A program made the translations under genes and the position numbers. Below the pieces are notes generated by a model, which worked only from the letters and a program-made list of their open reading frames with translations, was not told the origin of the DNA and did not search any database. A stretch of DNA of 64,000 bases, from positions 41,366 to 105,365 of the forward strand of contig CAUJCT010000019.1 of the NCBI GenBank assembly GCA_963169345.1, written 5' to 3'. This document shows, piece after piece, positions 46,435 through 55,458 of this stretch. Each line of letters begins with the position of its first letter. Position 1 is the first letter of the stretch. The stretch is from Bacteroidota bacterium. Its GTDB lineage: Bacteria > Bacteroidota > Bacteroidia > NS11-12g > UBA955.

Positions 46435-46608
46435 TTAAAAAATTTTTATAATAGATTTCCCTCCCCAACGATTTTTGTCAATCCCTGTTTGAGCAACCCC
46501 ATTTTCACAATAAATCATTGTGTCTACAAGATTTCTCCATTTTTCTGACCCAGTGAAACCACCATCCTTGGTTGCTTGAGATAGAATGGCGAAAGTCTTT
46601 GCAGGATA
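46435..46608 (-). pseudogene. Remnant of a RecA/DnaB-type P-loop ATPase
   Basis: One minus-strand frame reads YPAKTFAILSQATKDGGFTGS, then EKWRNLVDTMIYCENGVAQT, then DKNRWGG and a stop. The order Q-A-T-K-D-G-x-F-x-G-S, V-D, CENG and KNR-(W/F)-G is that of the C-terminal core of DnaB/RadA-like ATPases found on mobile elements. No start codon or Walker motifs precede it; upstream frames are closed. I read it as a 57-residue leftover of a larger gene. Confidence 0.55.
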
Positions 46609-46738
46609 TTGCTCTTAAAGAATTTAAATTGTAGGTGATCCAAGCACAAGCTGTAATTATAATCAATTACAATATTTAGATTGCCCTAAATGTTCAAAAT
46701 ATTTAGAATTTAAGTTGTAACCACCATAATCCCCCCTC

Positions 46739-48694
46739 TCACTCCACAACCACTCTCCCCACTACCTGCTTACCTCCAACTTTTAAAATCACAACATAAA
46801 CGCCTCTGCTCCAGGATTGGGTGTTCACTTTCTGTTGTGCATCATTGGGCTGGTACTGTGCTATTAGTTGACCATAGACATCGTAAATTTCAATAGTGGC
46901 AGTTTCGTTGTTTGATAAATAGTTTATCGTGAACTGCTCGTGTGAAGGATTGGGATAGATAGACAATATCTGTTGGTTTTTCGGGGTGTTAATGAATGAA
47001 CCCGGATCAATGATTTCTTTCACATCAAGTAAGGCTGTGTTGGTGATTACTGGAGGATTGTAATCGAAATAGATGAAAGCGCGATTGGTTACTTCATCAT
47101 TTAATGTCAGTTTGGATTTAGGCTTAACTCTGAAAACAATCTGACCGTGAGAGGCTTTCTCATCCGAAAAACTATCGGCTAAATTGATGTCTTTGAAATA
47201 AAAGGATAAGGCTGTCCCTTTTAGGGCGTAAGTAAGAGGGTGACTGCTGTAAAGCAACTCGAAACTCTCAGGGTCGAGTAAAGCGTCCAGAGTATCTCTT
47301 ACTCTGATATTAAATGCCACATCATTGCCTGTATTCTGGAAATGTATCGTGTGGGTTATAGGATGATCGTAATTTTCGTAGACCTCGTAAGGTTGTATTT
47401 CAACCAAATTGGGGTCATACGAATTACGGATTGGAATACGCACTGTAAGCTCATTGTTACTGGTATCCGCATCATTGCTTAGTTGACTGATTTTAATTTT
47501 CGCAATAACTGTATCGGTGATAGTGGCAGTTGTGTCAACATCAAAAAGAAGAACCAGAGAATTGGGCTTAATATCGTATAAGTTGCTGATGTTGTATGTG
47601 AAATGAAGTCCATTAACTGAACTTGGTGTAAGTGCATTTTTTTCTGGTTTAAGATACTTTAACTTGCCGTTAAATTCAATGTCAATCTTTGCACTAAGTG
47701 CAGAATTCTGGCAAAGATTTTTTAATAAGTACTCATGAATCAATATTTGGGATTGAATGCTAGCAGTTAAACCCGGTCTCATGTTTTGACCATTGATAAA
47801 TCCAACTCTGGGGTCAATTGAGGCATTTGAATTACACTGTACCATAAAGTTAAAACCATTGTTGTCTGTCGCAATTGTTATGACTTCTTTGGCTTGTTTT
47901 TCGCAATAGTCCAGAGCCTTAAATGTATTATCGGGAGCTACAAAGTACTTACCTGAGTCCAAATTGCTAAAGAAATACTGACCATCTTCACTCATATAAG
48001 ATTGGATGGGCTGCATAGCTGCATTGTATAGAATGACTGGTATGCTTGCCGAAATATCAGAGCCGTCAATCGCACAATTGTCATTGCGGTCGAGATAAAC
48101 TTTACCGCTGATATTTTTTGAAGAATTGCTAGAATCAATTATTCGAAAGAACATAGAAGTATCACCTGCGCAGAACCATTCTTCCATACTTACAAAATTT
48201 TTGGAGCTATCGTCATGGAAGATGTAGATTGAATCTTTGGATTTGTTTGGGTCTAGTTTAACACCATCGATGTACCAGGCATATTGTTTGCGGGTTGATT
48301 CAAATGAGCGATTGGTATAATACATATACAAATCACCTGAGATGTGTTCTTTTTTAAAACCGTGAGGCTTTGGTGGGGATACAATGACTGTTCTTTTGAT
48401 ACTTGAAAAATTGCCGCTTCGGTCCTGAACCTGATATAATACATAGTATTCGCCGGGATGGTTGATGTCAACATTGGTAAACATTACCATATTGGAAGTA
48501 ATATCTCCTTCTGTACTATCATAAGCAGTGGCGCCCATGTCGGTATAATAGCCACCACTGCAAACGAGGTCGACAGTATAGACTTGCTTTCCAATCAAAG
48601 TAATAACAGGAGGGAGGGTATCTGTTTGAGCCTGGACTTTTAAAGTCGCAAACACAAAAAATAACAGTATGGAAAAAGTAAATTTAAAGTTCAT
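46739..48694 (-). CDS. Large T9SS protein with DUF5011 and DUF11-like domains
   Basis: I start at 48694 (MNFKFTFSILLFFVFATLKVQAQ), seven codons after the first in-frame ATG. The 651-residue protein has a DUF5011 Ig-like domain (about 25-105, TLPPVITLIGK ... VQDRSGN), a Cna-B/SdrD-like domain (about 190-280, VYLDRNDNCAIDGSDIS), a DUF11/DUF7619-like region with IHFQNTGNDVAFNIRVRDTL (about 430-560) and a T9SS sorting domain (about 575-651, ILSIYPNPSHEQFTINY). It is a cell-surface protein, probably adhesive. It flanks the low-GC accessory block. Confidence 0.82.
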   Translation of the reverse strand: MNFKFTFSILLFFVFATLKVQAQTDTLPPVITLIGKQVYTVDLVCSGGYYTDMGATAYDSTEGDITSNMVMFTNVDINHPGEYYVLYQVQDRSGNFSSIKRTVIVSPPKPHGFKKEHISGDLYMYYTNRSFESTRKQYAWYIDGVKLDPNKSKDSIYIFHDDSSKNFVSMEEWFCAGDTSMFFRIIDSSNSSKNISGKVYLDRNDNCAIDGSDISASIPVILYNAAMQPIQSYMSEDGQYFFSNLDSGKYFVAPDNTFKALDYCEKQAKEVITIATDNNGFNFMVQCNSNASIDPRVGFINGQNMRPGLTASIQSQILIHEYLLKNLCQNSALSAKIDIEFNGKLKYLKPEKNALTPSSVNGLHFTYNISNLYDIKPNSLVLLFDVDTTATITDTVIAKIKISQLSNDADTSNNELTVRIPIRNSYDPNLVEIQPYEVYENYDHPITHTIHFQNTGNDVAFNIRVRDTLDALLDPESFELLYSSHPLTYALKGTALSFYFKDINLADSFSDEKASHGQIVFRVKPKSKLTLNDEVTNRAFIYFDYNPPVITNTALLDVKEIIDPGSFINTPKNQQILSIYPNPSHEQFTINYLSNNETATIEIYDVYGQLIAQYQPNDAQQKVNTQSWSRGVYVVILKVGGKQVVGRVVVE

Positions 48695-48886
48695 ACGCAG
48701 GCAATCAAAATTCAAAGTTAAGTTGTAATCGTTGCTTTAACTTCAAAACGTTTTGATTTTGACCATGCAGTGGCGAAAAACTGACCATAATCTGACAAGG
48801 AGGGAGTGCCTTTTTGATAGTCAAATTAATATTTTTATTTCACTTTTATTTTAAATTTCTATTAAATTCGCAGTGAACTCAAACAT

Positions 48887-49231
48887 ATGCAAATTTATAA
48901 TGTATTAGCGAAAGTTGTTGAGGATTTTCAATCTATTGAAATGGATTTAGAATTGACTATGCTAATGGATCCACTTATTCCTTATGATCAATCATCGGTT
49001 GATAAAATATATAAAATAGTTGAAGCTAGTATGATTCATTTTGAAACCATTGAAATTCAAAGTTATGATTACCAGTGTATCATTGATAAAATGAATATGG
49101 TTGATATTTACAATGATTTTCGTAATATTATTTTATCTAAAAAATCCCTTACTGTTTTTGATTGCTTACCGATGTATATTTTACACAGTAGTTTAACTGC
49201 ATGTGAATTGTTGATAATGCCAAGAAGATAA
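48887..49231 (+). CDS. Small helical protein, unrecognised family, copy 2
   Basis: A 114-residue protein paralogous over nearly its whole length to the one at 45282, with the same DFQS, PY-x(5,6)-KI(F/Y)-x-I(I/V)EASM and EIQS landmarks. It lies alone between two minus-strand T9SS genes and is AT-rich. A TAAATTCG near 48865 may serve as its -7 element. Two diverged copies 3.6 kb apart suggest duplication with the accessory block, or two toxin/immunity-like alleles. Neither idea is shown by the sequence. Confidence 0.65.
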   Translation: MQIYNVLAKVVEDFQSIEMDLELTMLMDPLIPYDQSSVDKIYKIVEASMIHFETIEIQSYDYQCIIDKMNMVDIYNDFRNIILSKKSLTVFDCLPMYILHSSLTACELLIMPRR

Positions 49232-49273
49232 TTATTTAATCCTTAATAACTATAAATTCTAATTTGGGAAAGG

Positions 49274-50122
49274 CTACATTTTTATGAAATTCGTGCTACT
49301 TCTGCGATTGGCGTCCCACAACAATATATAGTATAACCCTTCGCTTAAGTTATCTATTTTTATCTCATTTACACATTTTCCTTCCAACATCAATTGTCCG
49401 TTTGTGTTAAATAGTTTGAAATTCATGGAATCGCTATTTGTGATATTTAAGATGTCCTGACAAGGATTTGGATACGTCGTAATACTTGTTTTTGTGGATG
49501 GATTTAGGCCTGTTGGAACATAGCATTTATTTACAGCACCGGTATCTAAAAAATTGTAGATGCAGGATTGGCCAATATATGAGTTCAATAAATAAAAGAC
49601 AGGGTCAGCCGTTCTGTAATAAATCTTAAATGGTTCATCCAAACAGCCTATGCCTTCAACCATTGTAAATTGTCTCTGTTTTAAATTTTGAGTTTCCCGC
49701 AAAACAAATCGTTTGTGTTTCCCATCCGGTAAATCAATTGTGTCTATTGATATCACTTGGTATTCGTTATAATAAGTTTGACTTAATGCCAGTGGCGCAT
49801 TTGTTTTATCTCCAACTTTTAAACTGAAATCGAAGAGTAAATATTCCTTCATTTCATCCGGTCGCATGTAATACACTTTGCGCGTTGTTACATTTTCACG
49901 GATATAAACTATGGGGTCTAAACCTTCACAGTCTGTTATAGCCACATACTCTTTTGAGTTCTCCTGTATTACAAAGGCTTTATGGTACCAATAGGTGTCT
50001 GTGCCTCCCTGAGCACCCAAAAGTACGCGCCAATCCGTAGTCGATAAAAATGGTTTGTATTGGTAACTTTGTGCCTGAATTTTAAATATAATAAGGCAAA
50101 ATAATAGTAAGAGTCTTTTCAT
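49274..50122 (-). CDS. Secreted protein with T9SS sorting domain
   Basis: A 282-residue protein with signal peptide (residues 1-17) and a C-terminal T9SS type-A domain (about 208-282, TTYPNPCQDILNI ... NLSEGLYYILL). The middle 190 residues show no domain I recognise. It probably is exported to the cell surface. Its stop is 43 bases from the convergent small-protein gene. Confidence 0.75.
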   Translation of the reverse strand: MKRLLLLFCLIIFKIQAQSYQYKPFLSTTDWRVLLGAQGGTDTYWYHKAFVIQENSKEYVAITDCEGLDPIVYIRENVTTRKVYYMRPDEMKEYLLFDFSLKVGDKTNAPLALSQTYYNEYQVISIDTIDLPDGKHKRFVLRETQNLKQRQFTMVEGIGCLDEPFKIYYRTADPVFYLLNSYIGQSCIYNFLDTGAVNKCYVPTGLNPSTKTSITTYPNPCQDILNITNSDSMNFKLFNTNGQLMLEGKCVNEIKIDNLSEGLYYILLWDANRRSSTNFIKM

Positions 50123-50185
50123 GTTTGAAAGACAATTTACTTTTAAGAAATGTTGCTTAGCGACTTAAAATAGGACCTAAGATTT

Positions 50186-51706
50186 TCAATCGTGTTCCCA
50201 CATATTGTCCGAACCACTTACTTTGTGCCAGTGATTGTTGTTGCTCTTCGACCAATCATAAAGATCAGAACTGATGATCAGGTCGAAGCCTTTTAACTGA
50301 TTCATTTTAGGCAATTTTTTCTGGAAAGATTCCAGTGATTCAGGTTTCGTAAAGTGGGGGTGAGGAACGCCCTTTTGTAAATAAAAACGATTGGGATAGA
50401 ACTGATGGGTATTGGCCTTGTGTCTGCCGTATTCATACTCGTATCGTATAAATGGATTTTCCCATGACTCAACGAAAATTTTATGGTGTTTTTCTGTTTC
50501 TATCTGATCAAAATCGTAATGTGTGTTGGCATGCATATCCTGCAACGGATAAATACTGTTATCATGTTTTGGGTATAAATAGCGATTGAATCCTGTAACG
50601 GTTGCAGCACCAAAAACAATCAATGAAAAACTCATCATCACCGGCACCCATTCTTTTCGTTTAATAAAGTCAGCTGCCAAAATATATATGGTAAACAAGA
50701 GTAATAGATTGATGGATAAATTACTTTTGGAACCTACTCTCCAAGGATAAATTCCAATCAAAGATAAAGTCAGATACAAAGCATGTAATATCAGACAAAT
50801 CATTATCAATGTTCGGTATTTAACGGTCAATTGTCTTAATTTAGGAACTACAACAAATGGTATCAAACCAAAGACAAGTATTAGATAGGCTGCATTAATT
50901 GGACGAAACAATACGGTTGGATCATTGCTCAGATATTGTAAGTATTTTAATTGTTCCAATCCGCTGTTTTGATATCTCAAGGCAAAAAGGTAGATATAAG
51001 CAATACCAATTGAAATCGGCAGAGCATAAGCAAAAGCAAGTTTCAATTTGTGTTTAAAATTATCCGGTATGCGTAAAATGAGGTATAAAACATAAAAAGA
51101 GCTTGCGACAGTCATAATGACAACGGCATATCTTGAAGTCATGAATATGGCACAGATGATTCCGTATATCAACACATTTTTAGTACTGAAGTCGTTTTTG
51201 AGTTTATCGAGACCAAAGACCAGGAGAAAGGTCCCCAATACTTCCATTGAATAAGCTCTGAATTCGAAAGCCATATTCAACATAGTAGGGAAGAAGAAAG
51301 GTATAAACATAGCCAGTACAGCAACAGAAGTATCTTCCAGGTAATCCTTACTCATTTTAAAGAAGAGATATACGATGCCAATGAAAAACAAGAACGGCAA
51401 TATCCTCAACCAGATGACATGATTGCTAATCATGGTCCAGTAATGGGCAATGATGCCAAAACCGCCTGGATCCATATTGTAAAATTGGTTATTGTCTATG
51501 ACGTCTGCAATAGTACCTTCAGGGCTATACGGGTCAGAGTCGTGGTTCAGGCCCTTGGCTATCCAGAATTGACCGGACTCGTCGTACCATAAATATTCAT
51601 CATTGAGATTGCGAAGAGAAATCGCAAAAACAAAGAATAGCTCTACGAAAAGAAACAAGAGCAAATAATTCTTTGACTTTAGTAAGTCATGTGTTCTGAT
51701 AGTCAT
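50186..51706 (-). CDS. GT-C-type membrane glycosyltransferase-like protein
   Basis: A 506-residue protein with about 11 hydrophobic segments. The first periplasmic loop carries WYDESGQFWIAKG, an acidic motif like the catalytic Asp-Glu of GT39/GT83 enzymes that use polyprenyl-phosphate sugars. A C-terminal soluble segment of about 110 residues is rich in His and aromatic residues. Neither lipid A nor protein glycosylation genes are adjacent. The T9SS protein gene lies downstream on the same strand after 63 bases. Confidence 0.65.
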   Translation of the reverse strand: MTIRTHDLLKSKNYLLLFLFVELFFVFAISLRNLNDEYLWYDESGQFWIAKGLNHDSDPYSPEGTIADVIDNNQFYNMDPGGFGIIAHYWTMISNHVIWLRILPFLFFIGIVYLFFKMSKDYLEDTSVAVLAMFIPFFFPTMLNMAFEFRAYSMEVLGTFLLVFGLDKLKNDFSTKNVLIYGIICAIFMTSRYAVVIMTVASSFYVLYLILRIPDNFKHKLKLAFAYALPISIGIAYIYLFALRYQNSGLEQLKYLQYLSNDPTVLFRPINAAYLILVFGLIPFVVVPKLRQLTVKYRTLIMICLILHALYLTLSLIGIYPWRVGSKSNLSINLLLLFTIYILAADFIKRKEWVPVMMSFSLIVFGAATVTGFNRYLYPKHDNSIYPLQDMHANTHYDFDQIETEKHHKIFVESWENPFIRYEYEYGRHKANTHQFYPNRFYLQKGVPHPHFTKPESLESFQKKLPKMNQLKGFDLIISSDLYDWSKSNNNHWHKVSGSDNMWEHD

Positions 51707-51987
51707 GTTTTTTATGACACGTTTTGTTTCGGTACAAACATAAAGTGGAAATGTGGATATTTCAAAACTAGAATTTGTAGAATTTAAAAAACAAATAAAC
51801 AGAGAAGTAAATCCGCGTAACTGTGAAATTTTTCAAATTCAGATGAAATTAAATGAAGTGGCTCTGCTAATTTGAGGTCTGCAGTTATTTTTGAAATGTA
51901 TTGTGATTTGTGTGACATATAAGCTTGAAAAATAACATTAACTTTGTTTGTTAGTTTTGAAGTAGTTAGTCGGGAAATTGAATTAAG

Positions 51988-53292
51988 ATGAACTCTGAAA
52001 AGGAAGTACAACTCGGATTAAGGTCCAACAAAAAGCAATTCATATTACTGGTAGTAGTGAATGCATTTGTTGGTGGTATGATAGGTTTAGAACGCACAAT
52101 TTTACCACAAATAGCTGAAGCTGAGTTTCACCTTGCAGCTAAGTCGGCTATATTGTCATTTATAGTTGTATTTGGTATTGTTAAAGCATTGTCCAATTAC
52201 TTTACAGGAGCCCTTGCCAATCGTATTGGTCGAAAAAAATTACTGGTACTTGGGTGGTTACTGGCATTGCCTGTGCCATTTATTTTAATCTATGCAGATA
52301 CCTGGAACTGGATCATTTTTGCCAATGTATTATTAGGCATACATCAAGGTTTAACATGGAGCAGCACTGTGGTAATGAAAATAGATTTGGTAGGAGAGGA
52401 GGATAGGGGGCTGGCAATGGGTTTGAATGAATTTGCGGGATATATAGCAGTTGCAGTTGTTGCATTTTTAACGGGTTATATAGCCAGTCATTATGGAGTG
52501 AGACCTTATCCTTTTTATATTGGAATTGTTTTATCTTTTATTGGATTACTCAGTTCATGGTTATGGGTGAAAGATACGCAAAGTCATGTGCAAAAAGAAA
52601 CGAGTTATAGTGGAGTACCAAGGCTGAAAAATTTATTTTGGGACACAACAATTTTTAACAGAAACTTAGGTACGGTGACACAGGCAGGCATGATCAATAA
52701 TTTAAATGATGGGATGGCCTGGGGATTATTTCCTATGTTGCTGGCAGAAAAACATTTCAGTTTGTCGGAGATTGGAATTGTAACGGCAGTTTATCCTGCT
52801 GTTTGGGGCATAGGGCAGTTATTTACAGGTAAAATGTCAGACTACTTTTGTAAGAAAAGTATGTTGTTCTGGGGTATGTTTTTACAAGGGCTCGCATTGT
52901 TGTTTTTTGTTTTCGCACAAAATATGACCCACTATATCATTGTGTCTTTTATTCTTGGTTGGGGTACAGCAATGGTTTATCCAACATTTCTGGCCACCAT
53001 TGCCGAGAATACACATCCAATGGACAGGGCAAAAAGCATAGGTGTATTTAGGTTGTGGCGCGATTTGGGATATGCCATTGGCGCAGTGTTAACAGGAGTT
53101 GTAGCCGATGCATTTGGTATCAACACGTCTATCATTTTGGTAGGATTACTGACTGTAACATCATCCATCATAATTCAAAACAGAATGCGCTGCCTCAGTA
53201 CACAACCAAAATTATTGGATTGGATATTGAAACGAGATAGAAAAAAATTACAGTGTTCATCTGAATCTTTGAATGCATTTTCAGGAGTGTGA
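51988..53292 (+). CDS. Major facilitator superfamily transporter
   Basis: A 434-residue, 12-segment transporter. The MFS signature is in GALANRIGRKKLLVLGWLLALP, with a second-half copy in GKMSDYFCKKSMLFWG. GYIAVAVVAFLTGYIASHYG matches TM5. A TAACTTTG -7-like element lies at 51939-51946. It is divergent from the GT-C gene. The substrate cannot be inferred. Confidence 0.85.
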   Translation: MNSEKEVQLGLRSNKKQFILLVVVNAFVGGMIGLERTILPQIAEAEFHLAAKSAILSFIVVFGIVKALSNYFTGALANRIGRKKLLVLGWLLALPVPFILIYADTWNWIIFANVLLGIHQGLTWSSTVVMKIDLVGEEDRGLAMGLNEFAGYIAVAVVAFLTGYIASHYGVRPYPFYIGIVLSFIGLLSSWLWVKDTQSHVQKETSYSGVPRLKNLFWDTTIFNRNLGTVTQAGMINNLNDGMAWGLFPMLLAEKHFSLSEIGIVTAVYPAVWGIGQLFTGKMSDYFCKKSMLFWGMFLQGLALLFFVFAQNMTHYIIVSFILGWGTAMVYPTFLATIAENTHPMDRAKSIGVFRLWRDLGYAIGAVLTGVVADAFGINTSIILVGLLTVTSSIIIQNRMRCLSTQPKLLDWILKRDRKKLQCSSESLNAFSGV

Positions 53293-53350
53293 GGATTTTA
53301 ATGATAAACCAGGATATTTTGGTAAATTGAAAAACTCTATTTTTGTCAAT

Positions 53351-53716
53351 ATGAAAAACTTAATTCTAATACTATTTTGCACTGTATTGATACAGACTAT
53401 CAGTGCGCAGAAATTCAATGTAGGGGTTAAAAGTACCGATTTTTTTAAAGTGGAGAGAGTCGTTGGTACTATAGAAATTACCGATTCTCTGTTTACATTA
53501 ACCATCAAAGGCGAGAATAATCGGGATAAAGTAAAAAAATACAGAATTACCAAGCGCGACAGTAACAGTGTTTACCTCTTAATTGCTTCGGATACAGTTT
53601 TAGTGACTATCAGTAAGAAAGCAAGTAGTGAAAAAAACGGCTACACCTATGATACCACTTTTTTTTTCTGGCAAAAAAGCAATCTCATAGAGTATTTTTG
53701 CCGAAGAGAAGAATAG
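53351..53716 (+). CDS. Small secreted protein, unknown
   Basis: I start at ATG 53351 (MKNLILILFCTVLIQTISAQ), because the longer frame overlaps the MFS gene by 20 bases and hides the signal peptide. The mature part is about 100 residues, rich in beta-forming residues, without a known domain. It is followed by the tRNA-Pro promoter. Confidence 0.6.
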   Translation: MKNLILILFCTVLIQTISAQKFNVGVKSTDFFKVERVVGTIEITDSLFTLTIKGENNRDKVKKYRITKRDSNSVYLLIASDTVLVTISKKASSEKNGYTYDTTFFFWQKSNLIEYFCRREE

Positions 53717-53832
53717 GGTGGAAGGTATAAAACATCCGAAAATTGGAATCGCACTGTAATTGTTATTTTACTGAACTAGAAACCAGAGGTAGAGGCAGAT
53801 TCAAGAGGAAATAATTCCTTTAAATTTTCTAT

Positions 53833-53862
53833 TTGCATATTTAATTTATTTAATTACCTTTG
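53833..53862 (+). promoter_or_regulatory. Promoter of the tRNA-Pro/tRNA-Arg pair
   Basis: TTG at 53833-53835, a 19-base spacer and TACCTTTG at 53855-53862. This is the closest match to the Bacteroidota consensus in the window. Confidence 0.8.
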
Positions 53863-53929
53863 CAGCCCAGTTCTGAAAATTTTTAAGGTATTCAAACGTG
53901 AAAGCGCAAGAATACTATGAAAAAGAATT

Positions 53930-54003
53930 CGGGGTGTAGCGTAGCCCGGTATCGCGTCTGCTTTGGGAGCAGAAGGTCGTAGGTTCAAATCCTGCCACCC
54001 CGA
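53930..54003 (+). tRNA. tRNA-Pro (anticodon TGG)
   Basis: Acceptor stem CGGGGTG / CACCCCG with discriminator A. The anticodon arm TCTGCTTTGGGAGCAGA carries TGG, and the T arm is AGGTTCAAATCCT. CCA is not encoded. Confidence 0.97.
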
Positions 54004-54011
54004 CTGAAGAT

Positions 54012-54061
54012 GGCAGTTGACAGTTTTAGATAGTATATCAACTGTGACTGCCTTTTTTTTT
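54012..54061 (+). terminator. Terminator after tRNA-Pro
   Basis: A long stem of GGCAGTTGACAGTT against AACTGTGACTGCC (one mismatch) and a T-run of nine. Confidence 0.85.
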
Positions 54062-54067
54062 AAGCAT

Positions 54068-54141
54068 GGTCTCGTAGCTCAGCTGGATAGAGCAACAGAT
54101 TTCTAATCTGTGGGTCAGGGGTTCGAATCCCTTCGAGATCA
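54068..54141 (+). tRNA. tRNA-Arg (anticodon TCT)
   Basis: Acceptor stem GGTCTCG / CGAGATC (one G-U pair) with discriminator A. The anticodon arm ACAGATTTCTAATCTGT carries TCT, and the T arm is GGGGTTCGAATCCC. It borders the decayed mobile region. Confidence 0.97.
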
Positions 54142-54497
54142 CTAGTAAACATAAGGAGTTCAATGATGGACTCCTTTTTTGTTTCTCAAATTTGCAAACC
54201 ATTTGCAAACAAATTGAATTTTAAATAATTTGATTTTATAGATTTGGAATTAGAAACTGTAATGGTAATTTTTAAATATTATCTTTTTAAAATCAAAAAT
54301 GACTTCATGATATTTTGACAACATTTCTATTGAAAAAGGCTTTTATTAATAAATATTATATTTAAAGAAAAGACTTTAGAATATCTTTTTGACTAGATAG
54401 TTTTTAAATCGGAATACCAATTATGACATGAATATTTTGATTTTATTAATATTCTTAGAAGTAAAGTTGTTTATACAGAAGATTTCTCTAATACAAT
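54142..54497. other. Gene-free stretch at the left edge of the mobile region
   Basis: About 350 AT-rich bases. They hold the terminator at 54153 and a direct repeat of TTTGCAAAC (54191-54199 and 54202-54210). I see no reading frame worth calling. Confidence 0.5.
54153..54180 (+). terminator. Terminator after tRNA-Arg
   Basis: AAGGAGTTC against GGACTCCTT (one G-U pair) around an eight-base loop, then a T-run. Confidence 0.8.
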
Positions 54498-54767
54498 TTA
54501 GATCAATATTTCTGAACAGACAAGTTCTACATATCGTTTGACAAAACTAAGCCATTGTAAAATATCCTTATTCATATCCGTATACTTCCGAGGTGTATTA
54601 TGTCTCAAATGTATTTCAGAACTTATCAGAAATTGATACAACCATGTTCAGTTTCTCTCTGAGAAAGGATTCTGAATAGGTTTGAACAAACCTGATGTGC
54701 AAAGAGAATGAGTCCATGTCATTAAGGTCTCGGCAATCTCACTTACCAGTTTGTATTCTTTAGAATT
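54498..54767 (-). pseudogene. Unidentified degraded reading frame
   Basis: One minus-strand frame stays open for 90 codons apart from a single internal TGA. It reads EYKLVSEIAETLMTWTHSLC in its first part and MNKDILQWLSFVKRYVELVC near its end. A TAA closes it upstream. The composition looks like protein rather than chance, and its position next to a broken XRE gene suggests a lost mobile-element gene. I do not recognise the family. Confidence 0.35.
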
Positions 54768-54901
54768 TTATTCCATTTGTTAATGAACGCTTGCTTAAAA
54801 GAAAAAGCGATTCGCTCGCTAATATATTATCGCTCGTTTCGTTTTAATACCGACTAATAGGTTAAATACGGTTCCTGTCATTTGTTTTCTGTAACTTTCT
54901 T

Positions 54902-55195
54902 CTAATGAATGCGCCTGCTTAGTCCTTTAGATAACTGTAAGTATCTTTTCTTTTTTGCAAGAATGTCCTTTTGAACATTGAAGAGATCATAATACAATTC
55001 TTCGATGAGGGTTCCTTACAGGATGGAAAGCTTGATCAGGTTGTTAATGCCTGGAGTGGCTAGTCCTTTCTCCCATTTAATGATTCTGGAAGATGAACTG
55101 TGGCCTAAATAGTAAGCCACATCCTGTTGTCTGAACCCTGCAATCTTGCGATGAAATTTTAATCTATTGGTTATATGTCGACCTTCATTTACCAT
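54902..55195 (-). pseudogene. XRE-type helix-turn-helix regulator with one in-frame TAA
   Basis: The frame starts ATG at 55195 and encodes FRQQDVAYYLGHSSSSRIIK followed by WEKGLATPGINNLIKLSIL, a classic XRE helix-turn-helix. A TAA at 55016-55018 stops it after 59 residues. The same frame continues with GTLIEELYYDLFNVQKDILA and KKKRYLQLSKGLSRRIH to a TAG at 54902. Reading through gives 96 residues, normal for this family, so a single nonsense change broke it. The intact 59-residue fragment still covers the DNA-binding part. Confidence 0.75.
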
Positions 55196-55458
55196 ACTTT
55201 CATCATAAAGTAAAATACTGAAATGATATCTGTGGAAAATGTGGCAGAAGTGGCGTGAAATTTAGTCGGAAGAAAAAATAGCTTTCAATTGAATAAAAAA
55301 AGTTAATTGGGAAATTATAAATAGTCAATGGAGTGAAAATAATATCTTCGTACAATTTAACAAATTAATAAAATCAGAACGTTATATTCTAGCAATAGCT
55401 ATTTATCATTTTTTTTTATAAAATTGCTATAAGTATTTCTCAAGAGTAAAACCAAACT

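Noticed and set aside
51784..52011. A 75-codon minus-strand frame at the start of the MFS gene.
   Set aside because: It overlaps the promoter and start of a clear MFS gene, has no motif, and the composition looks random.
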